Both the position numbers and the translations under genes were made by a program. From Bosea sp. F3-2 (GTDB lineage Bacteria; Pseudomonadota; Alphaproteobacteria; Rhizobiales; Beijerinckiaceae): DNA of 64,000 nt. This document shows positions 8,917-17,705 of the stretch, piece by piece. The notes under the pieces are model-generated. The model saw only the letters and a program-made list of their open reading frames with translations. It did not search any database and was not told the DNA's origin. Positions within the stretch are counted from its first letter, which is position 1. The number at the start of each line of letters is the position of its first letter. The DNA is taken from the NCBI RefSeq assembly GCF_008253865.1, contig NZ_CP042331.1, positions 5,297,501 to 5,361,500 on the forward strand. Direction: 5' to 3'.

Positions 8917-9648
8917 ATGCTTCGTGTAGGTCTTGTCGGACTAGGCCGTATCGCACAGACATTTCTGAGTCTTCGAAACGAAGAGGACAGCGCGCACTGG
9001 AAAGTTGTTGGAGCCATCAAGCGGAACATTGCTGCCGACGACAAGGCGGATTTTCCCATAGTCGACAGCCTCGACAGTATGGGGGCATTAGAACCAGATC
9101 TGCTGATCGACTTTTCCGGGCCGAATGCGCTCAATAGCTATGGGGCAAATCTGCTTCGCCTGGCCGATGTTTGGACTGTCGGGGCTGCGGCGCTTGTCTC
9201 CGAAATGCTCGAAAGCGACCTGCGCGACGTTGCGCGGGAAACGGGACATCGTCTGCGTCTTCTGCCAGGCGCGATTGGCGGATTGGACGCACTCTCTGCA
9301 ATGACAATTGACCCCAGCTCGACAGTTTCGATTTTCGCCTACACCGCATCGAAACCGGTTGCGTCGGGAATTGTCGACAACGCACGATCAGTCGTCAGCT
9401 CAAGTCGTGGTGTCAACGTCATTGCTGCCGCGGCACTCGCCTCGCAAGGGCTGGACCGTACTCCGGTCGACCATGTTGCGGTTGGCGACGGAGAACAGCG
9501 CAGATTCGTGATCGAGGCCAACGGTGGCTTTGGAGCGCTGCGCGTAAGCATCGATCCTGTGGTCGATGCAAAGTGTGGCACGATGCTCGTGGCGGCGAGC
9601 GCCATCGTTGCGCTGCGCAACAGCTACCGCTCGATTTGGGTCGGTTGA
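8917..9648 (+). CDS. Aspartate dehydrogenase-like protein (NadX family), altered 3' end
   Basis: NAD(P)-binding protein of 243 residues. It has an N-terminal Rossmann motif (VGLVGLGRIAQ) and the aspartate-dehydrogenase core (LLPGAIGGLDAL, then YTASKP). The family usually runs about 255-270 residues. The C-terminal helix (KCGTMLVAASAIVALRNS) ends abruptly in a short tail just where an IS110 transposase remnant begins, so the last residues were probably replaced by transposon sequence. An oxidoreductase converting an amino acid to an imine would fit next to RidA. Activity of this shortened form is uncertain. Confidence 0.75.
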   Translation: MLRVGLVGLGRIAQTFLSLRNEEDSAHWKVVGAIKRNIAADDKADFPIVDSLDSMGALEPDLLIDFSGPNALNSYGANLLRLADVWTVGAAALVSEMLESDLRDVARETGHRLRLLPGAIGGLDALSAMTIDPSSTVSIFAYTASKPVASGIVDNARSVVSSSRGVNVIAAAALASQGLDRTPVDHVAVGDGEQRRFVIEANGGFGALRVSIDPVVDAKCGTMLVAASAIVALRNSYRSIWVG

Positions 9649-9654
9649 GAACAT

Positions 9655-10047
9655 CGCTAAACACAGCAGCATCCGCTTCTCCTGGCTCGCCAGCATCTTG
9701 ACGTGCACCGGCTTGAACAGGCCGACGCGCATCATCTGCGCGATGCCACGAGCGTCCTGACGGTCCGACTTGTTGACCTGTTGCACCTTCAGGAGCGGCT
9801 TCAGGTGCCGCGTCTCAATGCAGATCACCGGCAGGCCTGCTGCCGCCAAGCCGTTCACCAGCCACTGCGAGAGCGGACCGGCCTCAATCCCGATCCGACC
9901 ATAGTCGCCACTGATGGACGTGAGCAGCACGACGAGATCGTCCGGCTCGGTCGCAACCTTCTGCTCGAACACAACCTTGCCGGCTTCGTCGACGACGCAC
10001 ACCGCCGTCTCCTTCACCAACACGTCAAGACCTACGAAATGCGCCAT
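9655..10047 (-). pseudogene. IS110-family transposase, N-terminal remnant
   Basis: About 130 residues of the DEDD-type catalytic domain typical of IS110 transposases: MAHFVGLDVLVKETAVCVVD, then IGIEAGPLSQWL, then DRQDARGIAQMMRVGLFKPV. Resemblance ends near 9658, before the serine-containing transposase_20 domain. The frame then runs on antisense through the NadX-like gene, which is not IS sequence. The element is dead. Its broken end coincides with the 3' end of the NadX-like gene. Confidence 0.85.
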
Positions 10048-10237
10048 CGCCGTCGCTCGCTGCGAGGTCAGGCCCTACCTCTCCGGCGCCGTATGTGATG
10101 AGGCTGCGCACTCCCGCTCCCAGATCGCGCACAGCCACTGCGATACGCTATCTTTCGGGCGCCCAGCCAAACTTGGTCATGAACGTGCCGGCTCGTGATC
10201 CTAATTGGCCCCTCAAGGCCTATCGGCTCACCGGCCT

Positions 10238-10714
10238 CTATGTTTGGGGCGCTGCTGGCGTAAGACCGTGACGGCGCATGATATCCGCCATCCTGGCCCG
10301 GTCCGGCGGACCACCGGCTGCGGCGTTGACCACCTCAAACGCCTCGCGGAAATACTCCGGACCGATCTCGGCCGGCGTAATCACGCAGAGCATCTTCGCG
10401 TCCTTGCTTCCGTTGTTATCGAACCGATGAACGGCGCCTCGCGGAATGCACAACGCCTGTCCCGGCCCGACATCGATGTGTTTTCCGTTGACGGTCCAGG
10501 TCAGCACACCGTCTACGCCGTAGATCGTCTCTTCGTAATGGTCGTGGCTGTGCGCTGGAGCTGGCAGACGCTGCGCGGCCGGGACCATCAGCTCAAAGGC
10601 CGCAATGCTGCCGTTCGAGTTATCTCCGGCCAACAAGAAGCGAACCGCGAGCCCTTTGGTGGCGATGGTCTCGTCGGACGGATTGACGTGAGGGCCTATG
10701 ACTGGCTGGGGCAT
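10238..10714 (-). CDS. Cupin-domain protein
   Basis: Single-cupin protein of 158 residues. The metal-binding first motif is visible as HSHDHYEETIYGVDG (His, His, Glu) and the second as PRGAVHRFDNNG. It resembles quercetin-dioxygenase-like or sugar-isomerase-like cupins, but the substrate cannot be assigned. It is transcribed away from a MarR regulator and shares an intergenic region holding two matching inverted repeats, so it is the probable target of that regulator. Confidence 0.82.
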   Translation of the reverse strand: MPQPVIGPHVNPSDETIATKGLAVRFLLAGDNSNGSIAAFELMVPAAQRLPAPAHSHDHYEETIYGVDGVLTWTVNGKHIDVGPGQALCIPRGAVHRFDNNGSKDAKMLCVITPAEIGPEYFREAFEVVNAAAGGPPDRARMADIMRRHGLTPAAPQT

Positions 10715-10729
10715 TGTCCGAGCTCCCTT

Positions 10730-10771
10730 GGTAAATTACATTTACTAGCTCACGGTAAACGCCGTTTACCG
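10730..10771. promoter_or_regulatory. Two matching operators for the adjacent MarR regulator
   Basis: The cupin/MarR intergenic region holds a perfect inverted repeat CGGTAAACGCCGTTTACCG (10753-10771). A related repeat, GTAAAT-TAC-ATTTAC (10731-10745), is centred 24 bp away. Both share the half-site GTAAA. Such paired dyads between divergent genes are typical of MarR control, including autoregulation. Confidence 0.7.
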
Positions 10772-10803
10772 AAAGTCAATGCTCTCTCCCTGAAAGTTCG
10801 TCG

Positions 10804-11238
10804 ATGAAAACCGAGGACATGCTGATCGGCGCCTTGCTGCGCGTTCCGGCCCAAGCGATCCAGCGCCGGCTTATCAAGGAGCTCAACGCTGCCGGTTTTG
10901 ACGAGCTGCGCCTGCCGCATATGGCGGTCCTACAGTTTCCCGGGCCGGACAAGGTTCGTCCGGGTACGCTCGCCGAGCGCGCCGGCGTGAGTAAACAGGC
11001 CATCAACCAGCTGCTGAGGAGCCTCGAGGGTTTCGGCTATATCGTCCGGTCCGACGTTCAAGGTGAGGGCGGCGCGCGGCTGATCCATTTTACCGAACGC
11101 GGGCACGCCGCATTCTCCAAGATGGTCGACGTATTGCGCGACATCGAGCGCGAGTGGAGCACCGAACTCGGGCCCGAGCGTTTCGCCCAGCTCAAAGCGC
11201 TGCTGTTTCTCGTCTGGGATAGTCCGCTGGCTCGCTAG
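10804..11238 (+). CDS. MarR-family transcriptional regulator
   Basis: Winged-helix regulator of 144 residues. The helix-turn-helix is GTLAERAGVSKQAINQLLRSLEGFGYI (about residues 57-83), followed by the wing VQGEGGARLIHFTERG. N- and C-terminal helices would form the dimer. It is divergent from the cupin gene 10238-10714 and preceded by two GTAAA-type inverted repeats, so it likely represses itself and the cupin gene. The ligand is unknown. Confidence 0.9.
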   Translation: MKTEDMLIGALLRVPAQAIQRRLIKELNAAGFDELRLPHMAVLQFPGPDKVRPGTLAERAGVSKQAINQLLRSLEGFGYIVRSDVQGEGGARLIHFTERGHAAFSKMVDVLRDIEREWSTELGPERFAQLKALLFLVWDSPLAR

Positions 11239-11861
11239 CCGAAGGCATTTTGCGGATTCCTCGGCTTATGCGAGGCGACAGATCATACGGCCCGTCGCAT
11301 CCAAATCTCGGAATGCTCGCTTTTCTGCAGCTTGTGGTGGCTTAGGCGACCTTTGCAGGGTCTGCTTTTCGGAGGCAGTCGCAACCACGCGGTGAGGGCC
11401 GGACATGACCCCTTCTCGGACGTTCCCAACGTCAGATTCCAAGCCGTGGTTCGAAGCGAAGTTGTGAAGGCAGGAACTGGCGCGATGCTGAAGTGGTGTG
11501 CCGAACGCGAGGGGGCGGTTCCTTCCCGAACATGTCAAGGGCACTATTGTTCAGGCGCTTGTGTCCGACTATGCGACCTTGTCCGTGCCTGTTGAACGGG
11601 CATAGTTGGCCCAAAGCTGGCATTCAGAAGGTCCGCTTGCGGGCGGCGCGATGAGGGCCGGTCCTGACACTGGCTGTGTCAAAACGCTGCTCTGGATCGC
11701 GAAGCGCGAGTTCGCGGCTGAGAGGCTGTACTGGCACGCTGCGATCGTTGGCCGGTACGAGCGGGAATAACGTGAAAATGCTCCGGCTCGGGCGAATCCC
11801 CCAATCGCACGCAATTCATTCTCGACAAGGACAGCTTCCGGTCGGACCTGCGCCAAAGTAG
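11239..11861. other. Intergenic stretch without a supported gene
   Basis: About 620 bases between the MarR gene and the groEL terminator. Several short frames on both strands are open, but none has a ribosome-binding site, recognisable motif or convincing protein character. It may hold decayed mobile-element sequence, given the IS110 remnant 1.2 kb away, but I cannot identify any. Confidence 0.5.
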
Positions 11862-11862
11862 A

Positions 11863-11885
11863 ATGGGCCGCCGAAGGCGGCCCAT
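11863..11885 (-). terminator. Hairpin downstream of groEL
   Basis: A 10-bp perfect GC-rich stem, ATGGGCCGCC / GGCGGCCCAT, with a 3-base loop lies 36 bases past the groEL stop. On the minus strand it is followed by a short T-rich stretch (TTCTACTTT). It is likely the intrinsic terminator of groES-groEL. Confidence 0.75.
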
Positions 11886-11921
11886 GGCGTTATCAGTATC
11901 GCTAATGCGATCGTGTGTTGG

Positions 11922-13562
11922 CTAGTAGTCCATTCCACCCATGCCAGCCATGCCGCCGCCCGGCATTGCCGGCGCGTCTTTCTTCGGCGCTTCAGCAATC
12001 ATGGCTTCGGTCGTGATCAGGAGCCCAGCGATCGAAGCTGCATCCTGCAGGGCAACCCGGACGACCTTGGCCGGGTCGACGATGCCGGCCTTGAGCATGT
12101 CCACATACTCTTCCGTCTGCGCGTTGAAGCCGTAGCTCTGGGACTTGTTGTCCGTGATCCGGCCGATAACGGTCGAGCCCTCAACACCCGCGTTTTCCGC
12201 GATCTGGCGGATTGGAGCTTCCAGCGCCCTGAGCACGATGCTGATGCCGGCTTGAACATCGGGGTTACGATTGCTGAGCTTTCCGATGGCGCCTCTCGCG
12301 CGCAGCAATGTTACGCCGCCGCCCGGCACGATGCCTTCTTCGACCGCCGCTTTCGTGGCGTGCATGGCATCCTCGATGCGGTCCTTCTTCTCCTTGACCT
12401 CGACCTCGGTCGCGCCGCCGACCCGGATCACCGCGACGCCGCCGGCGAGCTTGGCCAGACGCTCCTGGAGCTTCTCGCGGTCGTAGTCCGAACTGGTCTC
12501 CTCGATCTGCGCCTTGATCTGGGTGATGCGGGCCTCGATCGCGATCTTGTCGCCCGCGCCGTCGATGATCGTGGTGTTCTCCTTCTCGATGTGCACCCGC
12601 TTGGCGCGGCCCAGCATGTCGAGCGTCACGTTTTCGAGCTTGATGCCGAGGTCTTCCGAGATCGTCTGGCCTGCGGTCAAGACGGTGATGTCCTCGAGCA
12701 TGGCCTTGCGGCGATCGCCGAAGCCCGGAGCCTTGACGGCCGCCACCTTCAGGCCGCCACGGAGCTTGTTGACGACAAGCGTGGCCAGAGCCTCGCCTTC
12801 GATATCCTCGGCGATGATGACCAGCGGCTTGCCGGACTGCACGACGGCCTCGAGGATGGGCAGCAGCGCCTGCAAGGACGACAGCTTCTTCTCATGGACG
12901 AGGATGTAGGGGTCTTCCATCTCGGCGACCATCTTCTCGGCATTGGTGATGAAGTAGGGCGAGAGATAACCACGGTCGAACTGCATGCCCTCGACGACGT
13001 CGAGCTCGGTCTCGGCGGTCTTGGCCTCCTCGACGGTGATGACGCCCTCGTTGCCGACCTTCTGCATGGCCCGGGCGATCATGTCGCCAATGGCCTTGTC
13101 GCCGTTCGACGCAATTGTGCCGATCTGACTGATTTCCTCGGAGGAGCCCACCTTCTTCGCCCGGGCCGCGATGTCTTTCACGACCGCGGCTACGGCGATA
13201 TCGATGCCGCGTTTCAGGTCCATCGGGTTCATGCCGGCCGCGACCAGCTTGAGACCTTCTTTTATGATCGCGGCGGCAAGCACTGTCGCGGTCGTGGTGC
13301 CGTCTCCCGCGAGATCATTGGTCTTCGAGGCGACTTCGCGCACCATCTGGGCGCCCATGTTCTCGAACTTGTCGGCGAGCTCGATCTCCTTGGCGACAGC
13401 GACGCCGTCCTTGGTGACGCGCGGCGCCCCGTAGGACCTGTCGATGACCACGTTGCGACCCTTGGGACCGAGCGTGACCTTGACCGCGTTGTTGAGGATT
13501 TCGACGCCCCGCAGCATCCTGTCGCGTGCATCCGTGGAGAATCTCACGTCTTTGGCAGCCAT
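11922..13562 (-). CDS. groEL: Chaperonin GroEL (Hsp60)
   Basis: ATP-dependent cytoplasmic chaperonin of 546 residues, full length for the family. It shows the canonical N-terminus (AAKDVRFSTDARDRML), VTLGPKGRNV, the ATP site DGTTTATVLA, the GGGVTLLRA segment, and the C-terminal Gly-Met-rich tail ending GGMAGMGGMDY. It lies 40 bp after groES in the usual order. Many Hyphomicrobiales carry several groESL copies. The flanking remnants of mobile DNA suggest this may be an accessory copy, but that cannot be decided from one window. Confidence 0.98.
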   Translation of the reverse strand: MAAKDVRFSTDARDRMLRGVEILNNAVKVTLGPKGRNVVIDRSYGAPRVTKDGVAVAKEIELADKFENMGAQMVREVASKTNDLAGDGTTTATVLAAAIIKEGLKLVAAGMNPMDLKRGIDIAVAAVVKDIAARAKKVGSSEEISQIGTIASNGDKAIGDMIARAMQKVGNEGVITVEEAKTAETELDVVEGMQFDRGYLSPYFITNAEKMVAEMEDPYILVHEKKLSSLQALLPILEAVVQSGKPLVIIAEDIEGEALATLVVNKLRGGLKVAAVKAPGFGDRRKAMLEDITVLTAGQTISEDLGIKLENVTLDMLGRAKRVHIEKENTTIIDGAGDKIAIEARITQIKAQIEETSSDYDREKLQERLAKLAGGVAVIRVGGATEVEVKEKKDRIEDAMHATKAAVEEGIVPGGGVTLLRARGAIGKLSNRNPDVQAGISIVLRALEAPIRQIAENAGVEGSTVIGRITDNKSQSYGFNAQTEEYVDMLKAGIVDPAKVVRVALQDAASIAGLLITTEAMIAEAPKKDAPAMPGGGMAGMGGMDY

Positions 13563-13602
13563 GACTTGGAACTCCGGTGGGTCGCGACGAGCGGGGCGTG
13601 GC

Positions 13603-13920
13603 TCAGGCCGCCTTCTTTTTGAGCGTGGCGGTGCCCTCGATCACCCCCATGATGTCGGATTCCTTCATGATCAGGAGATCCTGGCCGTCGATCTTGACCT
13701 CGGTGCCCGACCACTTGCCGAACAGGACGCGATCGCCCTTCTTGACATCGAGCGGGGTCAGCTTGCCGGCTTCGTCGCGGGCGCCAGGGCCGACGGCGAC
13801 GACTTCACCCTCCTGGGGCTTTTCCTTGGCGGTATCGGGGATGATGATGCCACCCTTGGTCTTCTCTTCGCCTTCAAGGCGCCGGACCACGACGCGATCA
13901 TGCAGCGGACGGAATTTCAT
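13603..13920 (-). CDS. groES: Co-chaperonin GroES (Hsp10)
   Basis: Seven-fold ring co-chaperonin of 105 residues. The start is MKFRPLHDRVVVRR, followed by the mobile loop (EEKTKGGIIIPDTAKEKPQEG) and the core GDRVLFGKWSGTEVKIDG. It ends in a KKKAA tail slightly longer than usual. I chose the ATG at 13920, preceded by GGAGG; the frame extends nine residues upstream without family resemblance. A degenerate CIRCE element lies about 125 bp upstream. Confidence 0.97.
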   Translation of the reverse strand: MKFRPLHDRVVVRRLEGEEKTKGGIIIPDTAKEKPQEGEVVAVGPGARDEAGKLTPLDVKKGDRVLFGKWSGTEVKIDGQDLLIMKESDIMGVIEGTATLKKKAA

Positions 13921-14043
13921 GAATTCCTCCATATCGACAATTTGCACGAACTGGCGGGCTCTCGACCGGAGCCTCTGCGGCCGACGATCCGGCGCTCCAT
14001 CCGCTTCACGTCGGACGGCTCAGTACCGAACACAGAACAACTG

Positions 14044-14070
14044 TTAGCACTCTTGCTAATTGCGTGCCAT
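14044..14070. promoter_or_regulatory. Degenerate CIRCE element (HrcA operator) upstream of groES
   Basis: TTAGCACTC (14044-14052) is an exact left half of the CIRCE consensus TTAGCACTC-N9-GAGTGCTAA. After exactly 9 bases comes GCGTGCCAT, matching 6 of 9 positions of the right half. Inside it, TTAGCA-CTCT-TGCTAA (14044-14059) forms a separate perfect inverted repeat. Position and half-site point to HrcA control, possibly weakened. Confidence 0.7.
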
Positions 14071-14489
14071 TGGATTTGATGGGCGCCTTGGGCCTCCGTT
14101 TAATGTCACAGACCGGCTGCGCGAGGCCCGGCACACGGTGCTGGACCTACTCGCGGCTAACGTGCTGCGGCTGGAGGCGTGGAAACCGGATGACTGATTA
14201 AGCCGGTGGGGCAACGTCGGCTTCCGGGCGACATGCGATAGTCAGCTACTGGCGCCGCTCACCCTTTCGAGCGCGGTCCGAGAATACAAACTCATCTCGC
14301 CGCGGGCAGCAATGGCGTAGCCTGCTGAAGGTGTAACCCGCACAGATCCAGAAACGCGGCCGCAGGCTTTCGCCAGACTCTGGCTGCCCGGCAAAGATGT
14401 TGACCGCAACACCATCAACCGATGAGCTACGACCGGATCGTGGCGGTCAAGGCTTCCTTAGTCGCCTGCGGCGTATCCGCAACCGTTGT
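14071..14489. other. Intergenic stretch, possibly containing a short gene remnant
   Basis: About 420 bases between the CIRCE element and the TRAP binding-protein gene. One frame (about 14112-14198, plus strand) reads RLREARHTVLDLLAANVLRLE and then a stop. It has protein-like composition but no start, and I do not recognise the family. Nothing else is supported. Confidence 0.4.
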
Positions 14490-15587
14490 TCAGCCATCGG
14501 CCCAACGCTGCTGCAGGGCCGAGACCGACATGTAATCGTAGGAGAAGTCGGAAATCGCCCAATAGCGCAGGCTGTCCTGCTGGAATGCCCAGAGGTGATC
14601 GTAGATCTTCTTGAAGTTCGGGTTGGCGGCTGACATCTCCGCATAGAGGTCTCGGGTAATCTTGTAGCTCGCCTTGAGGATGTCGTTCGGCAGAGGCCTT
14701 AGCTGGGCGCCGCCGGCGAGCAGCCGTTTGAGAGCCACCGGGTTGAGCATGTCGTATTTTGCCTGCATGTCGTGGCCGGCAGCCATCGCGCAGGTCTTCA
14801 ACGCCCTCTGGTAGGCGGGCGGCAGGCTGTTCCACTTCTCGAGATTGATGAAGAAGCTCAGCTCGGCGGAGCCGTCCCAGAAGCCCGGGTAGTAGTAATA
14901 GGGCGCGACCTTGGCGAAGCCGAGCTTCTCATCGTCATAAGGGCCGACGAACTCGACCGCATCGAGCACGCCGCGCTCCAGGGCCGGATAGATGTCGCCC
15001 GCCCCGAGCTGCTGCGGGACGACCCCCATCTTCTGCAGCACATTGCCGCCGAGCCCGCCGATGCGCATCTTGAGGCCCTGCAGATCGGCGGCCGACTTGA
15101 TCTCCTTGCGGAACCAGCCGCCCATCTGGGATCCCGTATTGCCGCCGGGCAGATTGTAGAGATTGAACTTCGCGTAGAACTCGTTGAGCAGTTCGAGGCC
15201 GCCGGCCTGGAAGAGCCAGGCCTGCATCTGCCGGCTGTTCGGGCCCCAGGGGATCACCGTGCCGAAGGCGAAGGCGGTGTCCTTGCCGATGTAGAAATAG
15301 GAGCCGGAATGGCCCATCTCGACGGTGCCGTTCGAGACCGCATCGGCGACCTGAAGGGCCGGCACGATCTCGCCCGCCGCGAAGACCTGGAGCTTGAACC
15401 GGCCGTCGGTGACCGCCGACAGGGCCTCGGACAGATAGGTGCAGGCTCCGTACAGCGTATCCAGCGATTTCGGATAGCTCGACGCCAGGCGCCATGTGAT
15501 GGACGGCATGCTCTGCGCGATGGCGGGCGATGCGATCCCGGCGGCGGCGCCGGCGCCGGCACCCTTCAGAAATAATCTGCGCTGCAT
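14490..15587 (-). CDS. TRAP-transporter solute-binding protein (DctP family), TAT-exported
   Basis: Periplasmic binding protein of 365 residues. The signal is MQRRLFLKGAGAGAAAGIAS with a twin arginine and cleavage after AIA. The mature protein has the DctP fold markers: ITWRLASSYPKSLDTLYGA at the start and the carboxylate-binding region SAADLQGLKMRIGG, followed by LGAGDIYPALERGVLDAVE. I chose the ATG at 15587; the frame is open upstream but runs through a pseudogene. No DctQ or DctM membrane subunits are nearby, so this is an orphan that must use distant ones. It resembles the TAT-type subgroup often linked to 2-oxo or hydroxy acids, in line with the adjacent lactate-oxidase-like gene. Confidence 0.9.
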   Translation of the reverse strand: MQRRLFLKGAGAGAAAGIASPAIAQSMPSITWRLASSYPKSLDTLYGACTYLSEALSAVTDGRFKLQVFAAGEIVPALQVADAVSNGTVEMGHSGSYFYIGKDTAFAFGTVIPWGPNSRQMQAWLFQAGGLELLNEFYAKFNLYNLPGGNTGSQMGGWFRKEIKSAADLQGLKMRIGGLGGNVLQKMGVVPQQLGAGDIYPALERGVLDAVEFVGPYDDEKLGFAKVAPYYYYPGFWDGSAELSFFINLEKWNSLPPAYQRALKTCAMAAGHDMQAKYDMLNPVALKRLLAGGAQLRPLPNDILKASYKITRDLYAEMSAANPNFKKIYDHLWAFQQDSLRYWAISDFSYDYMSVSALQQRWADG

Positions 15588-15736
15588 TGAGGTCGTTTCC
15601 TGCCTGATGTTCTGGTTAGCCGAAGCCGGCGCTCGGCAGCATGGCATGCGCCGATCGCGGGCCACAATCGACGCAGCCGGCATCGACGCCCTGCGGGAAC
15701 AGCGGGTCGGGACGGCAGGGCGGTCTCGCGCTCCCT

Positions 15737-16464
15737 TCAGTCCGAAGTGCTCGCTTCCATCAGCTTGACGACCACCGTCAGCAGGCGATTTGCCGGCGTC
15801 GCGACGCCGAGCCTTTCGCCGGCCCGGACGATGTAGCCGTTGAGATGGTCGATCTCGGTCGGCTTGCCCCTGGCCAGATCCCGGGCGGTCGAGGAGAGCT
15901 GATCGGGCATCGTGGCGGCGAGGCCGAGCACCTTTGCAAGCAGGCCGTCCTCGATCCGCACGCCGCAGGCGCGCGCCACGGCGAGGCCCCAGCCTGAACA
16001 TCTCGGCGAGCGCCGGGCTCGCCGGCCCTGAGCCGATGACGAGCTCGCCGCGGCCATGATGACGGACATGCCCCGACCGGGACATCTCTGCCGCGACATA
16101 GACGGCCGTCGGGATCACCGGCCTTCCCAGGACCTGCTGCAGGCGCTCGGCATTGTCGACGCCGTTCTGCAGGCTGAGGATCGTAGCGCCGGCCTCGAGA
16201 TGAGGCCCATTTCATGGCCCGCCGCGACGGTATCGCCCGATTTGACGCAGAACAGGACGAGTTCCGCATCGCTCACGCCCGACGGCTCGGCGGTTGCCGT
16301 GACCGCAAGGGATTCGGTGAAGGCTGCGGTCTCCAGGGTGAGGCCGTGATCCCGGATCGCCTTCACATGCTGCGGCCGCGCGACCAGCGTGACCGCATGA
16401 CCGGCCCGCGCCAGCATGGCACCGTAGTAGCAGCCGACGGCGCCCCCATCACAGCGATCTTCAT
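15737..16464 (-). pseudogene. Ketopantoate reductase-like (PanE/ApbA family) pseudogene
   Basis: Family resemblance is spread over three frames. The start is MKIAVMGA, then a frame break (an apparent 4-base loss in the GAGAVGCYYG dinucleotide-binding loop). MLARAGHAVTLVARPQHVKAI through CVKSGDTVAAG is in a second frame, IPTAVYVAAEMSRSGHVRHHGRG in another, and VARACGVRIEDGLLAKVLGL to the end (KLMEASTSD) in a further one. At least three frameshifts make it non-functional unless they are sequence errors. Its ATG overlaps the stop of the upstream flavoenzyme gene by 4 bases (ATGA), so it was once translationally coupled. Confidence 0.85.
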
Positions 16465-17705
16465 CGATTCCCCTCCTGCCGGGGCGACAGTATTCCTGCG
16501 CCGGTCCGTCTCGGCCACAGGAAGCTGTCGTCCAGCTCGGCGGGATCCGGGCAGCCGAGATGGATGAGCGTGTTCATGAACTCGTCGCGCAGGATGTCGA
16601 TGATCGCCTTCGGCCCGTCCGACAGGCCCAGGGCCGCGACGGCGAACAGAAAAGGGCGCCCCATCAGGACGAAGTCGGCGCCGCGCGCCAGGCTGCGGGC
16701 GATGTCGTCGCCGGTCCTGACGCCGCTGTCCAGAATGATGGTCAGAGCGTCGCCGCAGGCTTCGCGGATGGCGGGCAGGACCTCGATCGGCGCGGGGGCC
16801 GCATCGAGCTGACGCCCGCCATGGTTGGAGACGACGATGCCGTTCGCGCCCAGCCGTGCGGCCGTTCGGGCGTCCTCGGGGTTCAGGATGCCCTTGATGA
16901 CCAGGTGATGCGGCCAGGCCTTGCGAATGCCTTCGATCCGGCTCCAGTCGAGGGCAGGGCAGGAGAGCTGGCGGGAGACGAATTCGGCATGTTTCAGCCC
17001 GCTCATCGCTCCCCTGTTGTCAATGAAGTTCGCCATGCCCAGGCGCGTGCCGAACAAGGCTCTCATCAGCCAGGCCGGGTGTCGCCCGACATCGAGGATC
17101 GTGCGCAGCGAGGGGCGCAGGGGAATGGCCAGGCCATTGGCCAGGTCCCTGACGCGCTTGGCCGGAACGGGAATGTCGACCGTTACCACCAGCGTGGTGA
17201 CGCCCGCCTTCAGCGCCCGGTCGATCAGGGCAGCCGCGGTGGCTTCGTCGGAGCCGGGATAGAGCTGGAACCAGAGATTGTCCTGCGCGATATCGCGGAT
17301 GGTTTCGATCGACGTCGTCGCCGCCGTCGACAGGACATAGGGGATGTTCCGCTCCCTGGCGGCGCGGGCGAGGGCGCGGTCGGTCCCGGGGCGGATCAGA
17401 TCTGCAAATCCCATCGGCGCGACGCCGAAGGGCGCGGCGTAGCGGCGGCCGAAGATCGTCACCACCGACGTCGCAGCCGAGCAGTCGCGCAAGGCCTGCG
17501 GCAGCAGGGCGATCTCCTCGAAGCGTGCGCGATTGCGCGCAAGCGCGATCTCCGACCCTGCGCCGCCCTCGACGAAATCGAAGATGGCCCGCGGCAGGTG
17601 CCTGCGCGCGATCTCGGCCATCTGACGTGTGGTGAAGACGCCCTTGGTCGGCACCACCTCGTTCCTCCTTCGCAGCCTGGCGTCCTGCGCTGGCGACATG
17701 CCCAT
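16461..17705 (-). CDS. FMN-dependent alpha-hydroxy-acid dehydrogenase/oxidase, LldD-like
   Basis: TIM-barrel flavoenzyme of 414 residues in the L-lactate dehydrogenase / glycolate oxidase / mandelate dehydrogenase family. The N-terminal region is RRHLPRAIFDFVEGGAGSE, and the FMN-binding segment APFGVAPMGFADLIRPG is present. The catalytic His is in SNHGGRQLD, and the phosphate-binding end is DSGVRTGDDIARSLARGAD then LMGRPFLF. It oxidises a 2-hydroxy acid to the 2-oxo acid; the exact substrate is open. It leads an operon with a now broken ketopantoate-reductase-like gene and a TRAP binding protein, suggesting hydroxy-acid uptake and oxidation. Confidence 0.9.
   Translation of the reverse strand: MGMSPAQDARLRRRNEVVPTKGVFTTRQMAEIARRHLPRAIFDFVEGGAGSEIALARNRARFEEIALLPQALRDCSAATSVVTIFGRRYAAPFGVAPMGFADLIRPGTDRALARAARERNIPYVLSTAATTSIETIRDIAQDNLWFQLYPGSDEATAAALIDRALKAGVTTLVVTVDIPVPAKRVRDLANGLAIPLRPSLRTILDVGRHPAWLMRALFGTRLGMANFIDNRGAMSGLKHAEFVSRQLSCPALDWSRIEGIRKAWPHHLVIKGILNPEDARTAARLGANGIVVSNHGGRQLDAAPAPIEVLPAIREACGDALTIILDSGVRTGDDIARSLARGADFVLMGRPFLFAVAALGLSDGPKAIIDILRDEFMNTLIHLGCPDPAELDDSFLWPRRTGAGILSPRQEGNR

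Noticed and set aside
11913..13622. Plus-strand frame of about 569 codons
   Set aside because: Exact antisense of groEL; a known artefact of high-GC coding bias.
15588..16118. N-terminal extension of the TRAP binding protein
   Set aside because: The frame is open through the PanE-like pseudogene, but a twin-arginine signal at 15587 marks the true start.
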